NCBI GenBank assembly: GCA_024695315.1
Contig: JAILIJ010000265.1
Coordinates: forward strand, 1 to 11,435
Source: Bacteroidaceae bacterium
Lineage (GTDB): Bacteria; Bacteroidota; Bacteroidia; Bacteroidales; Bacteroidaceae
DNA: 11,435 nt
Reading direction: 5' to 3'
The translations under genes and the position numbers were made by a program. A model generated the notes under the pieces. It did no database searches, was not told the origin of the DNA, and saw nothing but the letters and a program-made list of their open reading frames with translations. Below are positions 1-6,635 of the stretch, in pieces (within the stretch, counting starts at the first letter, position 1; every line of letters starts with the position of its first letter).

Positions 1-259
1 TGCCGTCAACGAAGAGCTTGTGAAAGAGATTCTTACTGATGCAGCCCTTGTCGGCAATGAGCTTGTCAAAGATCTGCTCAATGTAAAAATGCTTAAGACA
101 CTTGTAGCCGGAGCTATGGAATAGAATCATGATAACCATAACTTCAGCATCAGACATGGTCGAATCCCGATGATATTTGCGTTTGAGAGGTTTATTAGCA
201 CTATCTATGGAATATTTTGCCATCATACGGTTAAAAACCTTGCGGAACTCATCTGCCAT
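1..259 (-). pseudogene. IS982-family transposase relic, internally deleted and cut by window edge
   Basis: An open frame of 86 codons starts at the ATG at 259 and runs off the left edge of the window. Residues 1-60 resemble the N-terminus of Bacteroidetes IS982 transposases, with MADEFRKVFN at the start, then a basic KRKYHRDSTMSDAEV stretch and LFHSSGYKCLKHFY. From about residue 64 the protein reads KLIADKGCISKNLFHKLFVDG-like sequence, which in intact family members lies well over a hundred residues further on, near the C-terminal part of the catalytic domain. The section between, which carries the 'SYNRFVELE' region and the first catalytic Asp motif, is missing. The junction falls near bases 65-80 and keeps the frame. 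The product cannot be an active transposase, though the element could still be moved by a related enzyme supplied in trans. Family membership comes from recalled sequences; the deletion is inferred from the joining of two recognisable distant blocks. Confidence 0.75.
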
Positions 260-410
260 AAAGAAAAATTTCTGAAACTTTGCTTTCGGCAAACATAGCG
301 GAAAATTGTTGTTGCTCTTTCTGATTAAGCACCTTAAATGTGCAACATTTTCCGCTAATTACAAAATTTACAAACAATTAAAATTCATCGAACTCACGTT
401 AACTTAAATA
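260..410 (-). mobile_element. Probable non-coding end of the IS982-type element
   Basis: This 150-base non-coding stretch precedes the transposase relic and holds the inverted repeat listed separately. Read on the minus strand it begins near 400-410 with AAGTTAACGTGAGTTCGATG. This resembles, from memory, the outer ends of Bacteroidetes IS982-family elements. The other end of the element is outside the window, so the terminal inverted repeat and target duplication cannot be confirmed and the boundary is approximate. Confidence 0.4.
297..356. repeat. Inverted repeat upstream of the IS982 relic
   Basis: AGCGGAAAATTGTTG at 297-311 is mirrored by CAACATTTTCCGCT at 343-356, differing by one inserted T, with about 31 bases between the arms. 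It lies in the non-coding leader of the transposase relic, inside the presumed IS end. It could form a stem-loop in the transposase leader RNA or be a subterminal binding site for the transposase. It lacks a U-tract, so a terminator is unlikely. Confidence 0.6.
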
Positions 411-413
411 AAA

Positions 414-579
414 GTCTCAGTCTCAGTTCAAAAATAGGCATACATTATACTATATATCTTCTTTTATTATTATATATATAATTTTTAATTAGTTATATAT
501 AATATAATAGAGATAATAAGAAAAAGACAATAAATATATATATCCATTTTTTTGAACTGAGACTGGGACATGAGACTGG
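414..579. mobile_element. MITE-like element with 21-bp terminal inverted repeats
   Basis: The left arm at 414-434 (GTCTCAGTCTCAGTTC then five A) is the reverse complement of the right arm at 549-569 with a single mismatch at 566. Between them lie about 114 bases that are almost entirely A and T and are themselves roughly palindromic: the T-rich stretch around 459-481 can pair with the A-rich stretch around 491-525. The arms contain short direct repeats: GTCTCA twice at 414-425, and GAGACTGG at 559-566 and again at 572-579. No reading frame of note is present. Size, terminal repeats and AT-rich core fit a miniature inverted-repeat transposable element. A long intergenic hairpin of another origin is the alternative. 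I see no clear target-site duplication. Confidence 0.55.
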
Positions 580-593
580 TTGATTAACACTTT

Positions 594-893
594 TCAATCT
601 TCCTCTACAGAGCCACCTATAAAGAGTAGTTCTTTAGATGCCTTGCGACAGAAGTCCGTGAACGTGAATAGATCATCTTAGAAGAGACTGTCCGAATCGA
701 CCTTATCACGTGTGAGAACATCTATATATCGTTTTTATGTATCATTACTTCAGATCACACAGATACGTGTTATTGACACCTTATGGCCCAACTTGTATTT
801 CTTGTGTTTGCTAATACGCAGCACCTGAGGTTCGTTGATGAATAGTTTTTGGTGGAGATTTTCGCCTTTGAAATAGTATGATCCTGAATGTTT
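594..893 (-). pseudogene. Decayed gene fragment, unknown family
   Basis: One minus-strand frame reads as protein-like sequence across 100 codons but is broken by three internal stop codons before a final TGA at 594-596. The first segment contains SYYFKGENLHQKLFINEPQ and RISKHKKYKLGHKVS. After stops at two places comes RYIDVLTRDKVDSDSLF, then another stop, then DDLFTFTDFCRKASKELLF and IGGSVEED. The amino-acid makeup is ordinary for a soluble protein, unlike random translation of AT-rich DNA, which supports a real but dead gene. Just upstream (about 890-935) the other two frames also look partly protein-like, so a frameshift is probable there. I do not recognise the family. Its position beside an IS relic and a MITE-like repeat suggests insertion-driven decay. 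Confidence 0.45.
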
Positions 894-1115
894 CTACCAA
901 GTTGGTCATAGCCATGGACAGATTGCAGAACAACTATAGTGTTTTTTGATGACTATAATACATGAAAATCTGCAAGTTTATTACCATAAAAGTTCATAAA
1001 TCTGTAGTTTAATCAAAACTTATTGTGATGTGTTTTATATAAATAAAATGCTTTTGATATTATTAAGGGACTTAACAATCTAAATCCAAATATACTTGCC
1101 ATAACTATTGATGAA
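894..1115. other. Non-coding AT-rich stretch, no supported feature
   Basis: This stretch separates the decayed fragment from the AlkZ-related gene. The part near 894-935 may hold the shifted 5' remainder of the decayed gene. The remainder is AT-rich with no sustained frame. A short palindrome at 1063-1075 (TTAAG, GGA, CTTAA) is too weak to call a terminator for the minus-strand gene that ends at 1116. Confidence 0.5.
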
Positions 1116-1784
1116 TTATTTTATCAGTCTATAAATCTGCTTATCATCTGCTTTAGGTAAAAATTCTTTTAAATGTAAAAGCATCCGTTCAAAAGATTCT
1201 TCAGGAGTTCTACTGCACAGACAAAATTCCTTACCGTAAAGCCTTTCTGGAGTTGTAAGCAAAGACCATCCCCATCCATATTCATTTCCATGCTTATCTT
1301 GTGGATATATAAAATCCTCTGTTACAATATAACATTCCATTTGCATCCGTGTAATATAGGAATCAAACTTACTTCGCATATTATTTCCTATAAATCCACA
1401 TTCAGCCCTCAAATCACGTGTAATTAGACTTCCATGTTCTTTTAGTGTTAACAATATGTTTTCCTCTATAGAACAATCTTCTATTTCATGCCTTTTGCTA
1501 CAACGATAATTATAAAAATCTGCCCACCATTCTTTACTAATAAAACCAGCCTTCTTATTGAAAAACTTACCATATACACAATCTCCTTCTGAAACAATAT
1601 CCCCTTTCCATTTCCATAATGGCCAATCCCATCCTCCTTCCGGGAATACTACATACCTACAATCTTCTGACACTAATTCTTCTGCAGAAAACCCATGTAT
1701 TCCACTATCTAATAATGGTAAAAATCCGACATGATGTATTAGTTCTATAAGTTGAGCAGAACTATAAATATCATTTTGTAACAT
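1116..1784 (-). CDS. AlkZ-related (YcaQ-like) protein
   Basis: The 222-residue protein resembles a conserved Bacteroidetes family annotated as AlkZ-related, which shares features with winged-helix DNA glycosylases of the AlkZ/YcaQ group. Visible hallmarks are an N-terminal LIELIHHVGFLPLLDSGIHG (12-31), an aromatic-rich GGWDWPLWKWKG (50-61), VYGKFFNKKAGFISKEWWADF (70-90), a putative winged-helix segment EENILLTLKEHGSLITRDL (107-125) and ITRMQMECYIVTEDF (144-158). AlkZ proper is about 400 residues and removes bulky alkylated bases or crosslinks. This protein is about half that size and glycosylase activity is not shown. It has no signal peptide or membrane segment, so it is probably cytoplasmic. 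It starts 24 bases after the mtgA stop on the same strand, so co-transcription is likely. No Shine-Dalgarno sequence is seen, which is normal in this phylum. The family call rests on recalled relatives. Confidence 0.65.
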   Translation of the reverse strand: MLQNDIYSSAQLIELIHHVGFLPLLDSGIHGFSAEELVSEDCRYVVFPEGGWDWPLWKWKGDIVSEGDCVYGKFFNKKAGFISKEWWADFYNYRCSKRHEIEDCSIEENILLTLKEHGSLITRDLRAECGFIGNNMRSKFDSYITRMQMECYIVTEDFIYPQDKHGNEYGWGWSLLTTPERLYGKEFCLCSRTPEESFERMLLHLKEFLPKADDKQIYRLIK

Positions 1785-1808
1785 AAGACATAAAAATAAA
1801 ACTTTAAA

Positions 1809-2537
1809 TTAATCATTCTTATTTTTTTCTTCCCATTCCTTCATATCTTCTTCTGTTGTAGGAAATGCTCCAAGCCAAACCATCTGTTTAATAATCCAAG
1901 ACTGACGCCTATACATATAAGAAGTTGGATTGCTACTATCAAATCGAATTGGATTTGGCAATGTCGCTGCAATTAAAGCACATTGATTTCGAGTCAAATC
2001 TTTTGCATGAACCCCAAAATGCTCTATTGCAACAGCTTCTGCACCATATATTCCATCTCCCATTTCTATAGTATTAAGATATACTTCCATTATACGTTGC
2101 TTTCCCCATATAATTTCAATAAGAACAGTAAAATAAGCTTCAAATCCTTTTCTAACCCATGTACTAGAAGGCCATAAAAATACATTTTTAGCTGTTTGTT
2201 GACTAATTGTACTACCGCCACGAATTCGCCTATCACGTTCGGAAATAGCTTGCTTTATAGCTTCAATATCAAAACCATCATGTTTCAAGAAATTTTGATC
2301 TTCACTTGCCCATACTGCAAGTGGCAAACTAGGAGAAATCGAATCTATAGGTACCCATTCATGTTTCATCTTTACCTGCTGACCATTTTTCATCTGCTGA
2401 TAACATCTAATAAACATCAAAGGCGAAGCTGGAACAGGTACATACTTATATATAACAACTGCAAGTATTGTTGATCCAAAGAAAGCGATCAACAACCACA
2501 AGAAAAACCTTTTTATATTGTACCAAATTTTCCCCAT
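1809..2537 (-). CDS. mtgA: Monofunctional biosynthetic peptidoglycan glycosyltransferase (GT51)
   Basis: The enzyme polymerises lipid II into glycan strands at the outer face of the inner membrane, without a transpeptidase domain. The 242-residue length fits MtgA. A single N-terminal membrane anchor lies at about residues 9-31, after a short basic cytoplasmic stretch. The GT51 domain fills the rest: the catalytic Glu motif ASEDQNFLKHDGFD (77-90, Glu79), RGGSTISQQTAKNVFL (106-121), RKGFEAYFTVLIEIIWGKQRIMEVYLN in the 129-155 region, then IEMGDGIYGAEAVA (157-170) with the second conserved Glu, and ALIAATLPNP (187-196). All key motifs are intact, so it should be active. It lies downstream of a strong terminator ending the OmpA-type gene, so it has its own promoter, and it is followed closely by the AlkZ-related gene. 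I found no convincing promoter motif in the 94 bases upstream. Confidence 0.95.
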   Translation of the reverse strand: MGKIWYNIKRFFLWLLIAFFGSTILAVVIYKYVPVPASPLMFIRCYQQMKNGQQVKMKHEWVPIDSISPSLPLAVWASEDQNFLKHDGFDIEAIKQAISERDRRIRGGSTISQQTAKNVFLWPSSTWVRKGFEAYFTVLIEIIWGKQRIMEVYLNTIEMGDGIYGAEAVAIEHFGVHAKDLTRNQCALIAATLPNPIRFDSSNPTSYMYRRQSWIIKQMVWLGAFPTTEEDMKEWEEKNKND

Positions 2538-2631
2538 TAAAATTAAAATCTTAAATCAACTTATTTAATTAATTATATGCCACAATATTGATAAATATAG
2601 AACATATATATATAGAATTACTAAATAAAAT

Positions 2632-2667
2632 GAAAACGAAAACCTGCTAAGGCAAGTTTTCGTTTTC
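2632..2667 (-). terminator. Rho-independent terminator of the OmpA-type lipoprotein gene
   Basis: A 16-bp stem (2632-2647 with 2652-2667) closes a 4-base loop, with one G-U wobble in the minus-strand RNA. Read on the minus strand it is followed by a T-rich run, ATTTTATTTAG. It starts about 25 bases after the stop codon of the lipoprotein gene and separates that gene from mtgA. Confidence 0.9.
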
Positions 2668-2692
2668 TATAAAATTTTACAATATCAAGAGA

Positions 2693-3394
2693 TTACTTAA
2701 GAGTTCCTGCCTCAGCAGCCTTAATCATAGCAGAAGAAGCATAAAGATAAACTTCAACACGACGAGAAGCTGCACGGTTCTCAGAACCATCTGCATTAGT
2801 AATCAAATTAGTCTCTCCATAACCCTTAGCTTCCTTAATCTGTGAAGAAGAAACACCACAAGTACCTGTTAGATAATTCTTTACAGCATCAGCACGGTTC
2901 TGAGAAAGAGTGAGGTTTGTTGCATCAGAACCATCTGAAGAAGCATAACCCTGAATAGCAACGTCACAATCAGTATAAACGTTAAGAACCTTTGAAGCAA
3001 AATTCTTAAGCTCTGACTGAGCAGAAGACTGAAGAGCATACTTACCTGTTGAGAAAAGGATACCATTGTCGAATGTAACCTTTACAGCCTCAAGTCCATT
3101 AGCATCAGTAACAGACTCAACTGTAGCATTACTTGTTGCAGCAGCTGCAGCAGCTTTGGCTTTATCCATCTTCTTACCGATAAGAACACCAGCAGTAGTA
3201 CCTACAGCAGCACCAACAGCAGCACCAATAACAGTACTCTTTGTTGAACCACCAATAAGCTTACCAGCAAGCGCACCTAAAGCAGTACCTGAAGCTCCAC
3301 CAATAATACCACCCTTAGTAGTATTGTTTGCATTACATCCTGAAAGAAGGATGAGAGCGCTCATCATAAGAGCGAAAAACTTTGACTTTGTCAT
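2693..3394 (-). CDS. OmpA-family lipoprotein with glycine-zipper segment
   Basis: This 233-residue protein is probably an outer-membrane lipoprotein that tethers the membrane to peptidoglycan. A type II signal peptide ends in the lipobox LLSGC, with the lipidated Cys at residue 20. Residues 28-73 form a glycine-zipper-like stretch (GGIIGGASGTALGALAGKL, then GAAVGAAVGTTAGVLIG), which may insert in or pack against membrane. An Ala-rich linker follows at 79-88. Residues 105-218 are an OmpA C-terminal domain, with FDNGILFSTGKYAL, GYASSDGSDATNLTLSQNRA, KGYGETN and NRAASRRVEVYL. In the peptidoglycan-binding site the Arg of LSQNRA (Arg167) is kept, while the Asp found in E. coli OmpA 'GYTD' is Ser152. 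This GYAS variant is common in Bacteroidetes. The C-terminal tail KAAEAGTLK is also typical of the phylum. The gene stands alone, divergent from proS and closed by a strong terminator. Confidence 0.9.
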   Translation of the reverse strand: MTKSKFFALMMSALILLSGCNANNTTKGGIIGGASGTALGALAGKLIGGSTKSTVIGAAVGAAVGTTAGVLIGKKMDKAKAAAAAATSNATVESVTDANGLEAVKVTFDNGILFSTGKYALQSSAQSELKNFASKVLNVYTDCDVAIQGYASSDGSDATNLTLSQNRADAVKNYLTGTCGVSSSQIKEAKGYGETNLITNADGSENRAASRRVEVYLYASSAMIKAAEAGTLK

Positions 3395-3526
3395 AATTTT
3401 TTGTTTTTAATTAATATTATGTATAGGAATATATCTATCCAAATTAATAATTTAAACATTACATGTTTACCCTAAATCAACTCGCTATTTCGACATGGAG
3501 CATAAGATAAGGTTTAATCTTGTATG

Positions 3527-3534
3527 CAAATTTA
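3527..3534 (-). promoter_or_regulatory. Candidate -7 element for the OmpA-type lipoprotein gene
   Basis: On the minus strand this reads TAAATTTG, matching the Bacteroidetes -7 consensus TAnnTTTG. A TTTG that could serve as the -33 element lies at 3559-3562 on the minus strand, but the 24-base spacing is longer than usual. It would give a leader of roughly 125 bases. Confidence 0.4.
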
Positions 3535-3608
3535 GGTTTTTTGTATAATATAAAAGCACAAAAACATAAATATTTTTCGTAAACATAAAAAATCTCAATT
3601 TTTATCTC

Positions 3609-3616
3609 TAATTTTG
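3609..3616 (+). promoter_or_regulatory. Candidate -7 element for proS
   Basis: TAATTTTG is an exact match to the Bacteroidetes -7 consensus TAnnTTTG and lies about 40 bases before the proS start. The -33 TTTG is not clear; only a T-rich run (TTTTTCG) occurs near 3573-3579. The A-rich leader between this and the ATG is typical for the phylum. Confidence 0.5.
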
Positions 3617-3657
3617 CAGTTCAAAATGTAAATAAATAAAAACAATCATATAAAATT

Positions 3658-5139
3658 ATGGCAAAAGAATTGAAAGACCTGACTAAGCGAAGCGTCAATT
3701 ACTCACAGTGGTACAACGAACTTGTTGTAAAAGCTGACCTCGCTGAGCAGGCAGATGTTCGAGGATGTATGGTGATTAAACCATACGGATATGCTATCTG
3801 GGAAAAGATGCAGCATATACTTGACAATATGTTCAAGGAAACAGGAGTTCAAAACGCATATTTTCCACTCCTCATACCTAAGTCTTTCCTTTCAAAGGAA
3901 GCTGAACACGTAGAAGGTTTTGCAAAAGAATGTGCTGTTGTAACTCACTACCGCCTAAAGACAAATGAAACTCATGACGGTGTCGTTGTTGACCCTGCTG
4001 CAAAACTTGAGGAAGAGCTAATTATTCGCCCTACTTCAGAAACAATTATTTGGAATACATATAAGAACTGGATAAAGTCATACAGAGACCTACCTATCCT
4101 ATGCAACCAGTGGTGTAATGTTATGCGCTGGGAAATGCGTACTCGCCTTTTCTTGCGTACATCAGAATTCCTTTGGCAAGAAGGACACACAGCACATGCT
4201 ACTCGCGAAGAAGCAGAAGAGCGTACAAAACAAATGATAAAAATATACGCTAAGTTCGCAGAAGAATATATGGCTGTTCCTGTTATTCAAGGTGTAAAGA
4301 GTGAGACAGAACGCTTTGCAGGTGCACTTGACACATATACTATTGAGGCAATGATGCAAGACGGTAAAGCGCTTCAATCAGGAACATCACACTTCTTAGG
4401 ACAAAACTTCGGTAAAGCTTTTGACGTACAGTTCCTCAACAAAGAAAACAAGCCTGAATATGCATGGGCTACTTCATGGGGAGTTTCCACACGACTAATG
4501 GGAGCACTCATCATGACCCACTCTGATGACAATGGACTAGTACTTCCACCTGCACTTGCACCTATTCAAGTTGTAATTATTCCTATTGGTAAAGGCGATG
4601 AACAAATGAACATGCTTAACGAAAAAGCATACTCTATTGTTGAGAACCTTAAGAAACTTGGTATTAGCGTAAAATACGATAATGCTGACAACAAACGTCC
4701 TGGATTTAAGTTTGCTGATTATGAGCTTAAGGGAGTGCCAGTAAGACTTGTACTTGGTGCACGTGATTTGGAACAGGGACTCGTTGAAATTATGCGTCGT
4801 GATACTCTTGAAAAAGAATCTGTAAGCATCGATGGTATTGAAGAATACATAAAGAATCTGCTTGATGACATTCAAAAGAATATATTCAAGAAGGCTCTTG
4901 ACTTCCGCAACTCACATATTTACGAATGTGATAACTACGAAGAATTTAAGGAACGTGTAAAAGATGGTGGTTTCTTCCTCTGTCACTGGGACGGAACAGA
5001 AGAAACAGAAGCAAAAATTAAGGAGGAAACACAAGCAACAATACGTTGCGTTCCATTCATGTTTGAGCAAACACCAGGTGTGGATATGGTAAGCGGCAAA
5101 CCGTCAAAATGTCGCGTACTTATTGCACGTGCTTATTAA
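3658..5139 (+). CDS. proS: Prolyl-tRNA synthetase, short eukaryote/archaea-like type
   Basis: The enzyme charges tRNA-Pro with proline in the cytoplasm. At 493 residues it is the short class II type, lacking the large editing insertion found in the E. coli-like form. The catalytic core holds motif 1 around VQNAYFPLLIP (64-74), RPTSE (124-128), motif 2 RWEMRTRLFLRTSEFLWQEG (157-176) and motif 3 around GVSTRLMGALIMTHSDDNGL (275-294). The anticodon-binding domain follows from about 303 (IQVVIIPIGKG). The C-terminal domain has four cysteines (424, 442, 464, 485) that could include a zinc site, and the protein ends in ARAY; a C-terminal Tyr is characteristic of this ProRS subtype. The start is supported by the MAKELKDLTKRSVNYSQWYN opening common in the family. 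A stem-loop follows the stop codon, so the gene is probably a single-gene unit. Confidence 0.97.
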   Translation: MAKELKDLTKRSVNYSQWYNELVVKADLAEQADVRGCMVIKPYGYAIWEKMQHILDNMFKETGVQNAYFPLLIPKSFLSKEAEHVEGFAKECAVVTHYRLKTNETHDGVVVDPAAKLEEELIIRPTSETIIWNTYKNWIKSYRDLPILCNQWCNVMRWEMRTRLFLRTSEFLWQEGHTAHATREEAEERTKQMIKIYAKFAEEYMAVPVIQGVKSETERFAGALDTYTIEAMMQDGKALQSGTSHFLGQNFGKAFDVQFLNKENKPEYAWATSWGVSTRLMGALIMTHSDDNGLVLPPALAPIQVVIIPIGKGDEQMNMLNEKAYSIVENLKKLGISVKYDNADNKRPGFKFADYELKGVPVRLVLGARDLEQGLVEIMRRDTLEKESVSIDGIEEYIKNLLDDIQKNIFKKALDFRNSHIYECDNYEEFKERVKDGGFFLCHWDGTEETEAKIKEETQATIRCVPFMFEQTPGVDMVSGKPSKCRVLIARAY

Positions 5140-5145
5140 ACATAT

Positions 5146-5176
5146 AGCATCTTCAGTCAATATGACTGAAGATGCT
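5146..5176 (+). terminator. Stem-loop terminator after proS
   Basis: A perfect 14-bp stem (AGCATCTTCAGTCA with its complement) closes a 3-base loop, 7 bases after the proS stop. The following TTGAGTTTTAC is only moderately T-rich, so termination may be partial, with some read-through into the peptidase gene. Confidence 0.75.
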
Positions 5177-5239
5177 TGAGTTTTACATAAATAAACACAA
5201 TTAATTCCTTTATATTATAACTCACAAAACACGACTTCA

Positions 5240-6538
5240 ATGAAAAAGATAGTTTTCACTTTATTTTTACTTTTATTAGAAATTACATCATCGGCCCAGA
5301 CTGACTCTACCCTTTTCATGAAACACCTTTGTCAACTAAATGGTGTTAGCAATGTCACAAAAATAAATTCATCAATCTATCCTGAGAAATATGTTTTCAA
5401 AATCAAGCAAAATGTAGATGGTGAAAACGATGCAAAAGGAACATTCAATCAACGAGTAATCGTAGGCTATAGAGGCGAAGACCGTCCTACTATACTTGTA
5501 ACAGAAGGTTATTTTGCCAACTATGCACTAAATCCAAAATATGAAGAAGAATTAGCAGGTCTATTTAATGCTAACTTAATAGTTGTTGAGTATCGTTACT
5601 TCGCAGAATCAGTACCAGTTCATACAAATTGGGATTATATGACTGTATACAACTCTCTTCGTGACTATCATAACATACGTCAAGAACTGGGAAAAATCTT
5701 TAAAAAGAAATGGATTAGTACCGGCATCAGTAAAGGAGGACAAACAACCATGTTCTATAGAGCTACATACCCTAATGACGTAGACATTAGTGTAAGTTAT
5801 GTTGCTCCACTTAACAAATCTGTTGAAGACGGACGACATGAAATATTTCTATCAAAACTTGTTGGTACGAAAGCTGAGCGAAAAGCCATCAAAGAAGCAC
5901 AAAAAGAATTTATGAGACGTAAAGTTCGCTGTATGCCTTATTTTAAAGAATATAACCAAAAGAATAAACTTAAATATTATCTTTCAGAAGAAGATATTTA
6001 CGACTATACCGTTCTTGAATATCCATTCGCATTTTGGCAATGGGGTAATCCTATAAGTGATATTCCTTCAAAAGACGCAACAGATAAACAGTGGTTCGAC
6101 TACCTCATGAATATTGCAGGACCAGACTATTTTTCTGCACCTAATAAATTTATGCCATTCGATGTGCAGGCTGCAAGAGAGCTTGGTTACTACGGGTATG
6201 ACACAAAACCTATAAAAAAATGGATGTCAATAAAAGATACCAAAGGATATCTAAAAAAAATAATGTTACCAGATAGCTTACGAAACATAGAATTTAATCC
6301 AACACTCTATAATCGTACAGTTGAATACTTAAAAAAAGAAGATCCAAAACACATATTTATATATGGTGAAACAGATCCATGGTCTGCTAGTGGCGTTTGT
6401 ACATGGCTCGATTGTTCAAAGAAAAAAAATATGAGAATTTATGTCCAGCCACGAGGAAGTCATAAGGCTAGAATAAATAATATGCCAAGTGATATTAAAA
6501 ATGAAATAATCGAACGAATTAGCAACTGGTTAAAATAG
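5240..6538 (+). CDS. Secreted serine peptidase, S37 (PS-10)/S28-like alpha/beta hydrolase
   Basis: The 432-residue protein resembles the S37 family of secreted aminopeptidases first described in Streptomyces. Bacteroidetes members are often labelled S28-family proteases, and both families are serine peptidases of the alpha/beta-hydrolase clan. A Sec signal peptide (hydrophobic core about 5-14, likely cut near SSA-QTD at 19-20) sends it to the periplasm or beyond. The catalytic triad can be placed: Ser164 in the nucleophile elbow TGISKGGQT (161-169), Asp379 in YGETDPWSA (375-383) and His408 in PRGSHKARI (404-412). Other landmarks are VTEGYFANYALNP (87-99) and VVEYRYFAESVP (115-126). The probable role is trimming N-terminal di- or tripeptides in nutrient peptides, inferred from the family only. 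It lies 100 bases after proS and 97 before clpC with no evident functional link to either. I see no strong promoter of its own. Confidence 0.8.
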   Translation: MKKIVFTLFLLLLEITSSAQTDSTLFMKHLCQLNGVSNVTKINSSIYPEKYVFKIKQNVDGENDAKGTFNQRVIVGYRGEDRPTILVTEGYFANYALNPKYEEELAGLFNANLIVVEYRYFAESVPVHTNWDYMTVYNSLRDYHNIRQELGKIFKKKWISTGISKGGQTTMFYRATYPNDVDISVSYVAPLNKSVEDGRHEIFLSKLVGTKAERKAIKEAQKEFMRRKVRCMPYFKEYNQKNKLKYYLSEEDIYDYTVLEYPFAFWQWGNPISDIPSKDATDKQWFDYLMNIAGPDYFSAPNKFMPFDVQAARELGYYGYDTKPIKKWMSIKDTKGYLKKIMLPDSLRNIEFNPTLYNRTVEYLKKEDPKHIFIYGETDPWSASGVCTWLDCSKKKNMRIYVQPRGSHKARINNMPSDIKNEIIERISNWLK

Positions 6539-6558
6539 CGAAAAAACAAAGCCGATAG

Positions 6559-6575
6559 TTGGCACATATTTTGTT
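6559..6575 (+). promoter_or_regulatory. Sigma-54-like (-24/-12) promoter candidate for clpC
   Basis: TTGGCAC, five bases, then TTGTT resembles the sigma-54 consensus TGGCAC-N5-TTGC. The GG at 6561-6562 and the -12 dinucleotide at 6573-6574 have the required 10-base spacing, but the usual GC at -12 is GT here. It would start transcription near 6585, about 50 bases before the clpC ATG. Sigma-54 occurs in many Bacteroidetes; its use here is inference. Confidence 0.4.
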
Positions 6576-6635
6576 AGTGATACTAATAAATAAATGGTAT
6601 AATCGCTATCATACATTATCACTTACAAAAGAATA

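Noticed and set aside
414..579. CRISPR array or tandem-repeat locus, suggested by repeated GTCTCA/GAGACTGG units
   Set aside because: The units are too short, too few and inverted relative to each other; terminal inverted repeats explain them better.
1063..1075. TTAAG-GGA-CTTAA palindrome as terminator for the AlkZ-related gene
   Set aside because: The stem is only five mostly A/T pairs and no T-run follows on the minus strand.
3066..3410. A 114-codon plus-strand open frame opposite the OmpA-type lipoprotein gene
   Set aside because: It is the antisense shadow of the Ala/Gly-rich zipper region. Its Ala/Pro repeats mirror that composition, and the minus-strand gene has a clear lipobox and domain.
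6577..6622. GTGATA at 6577-6582 and TATCAC at 6617-6622 as an operator or hairpin before clpC
   Set aside because: Only six bases match, with 34 between the arms and no further pairing, which is expected by chance in AT-rich DNA.
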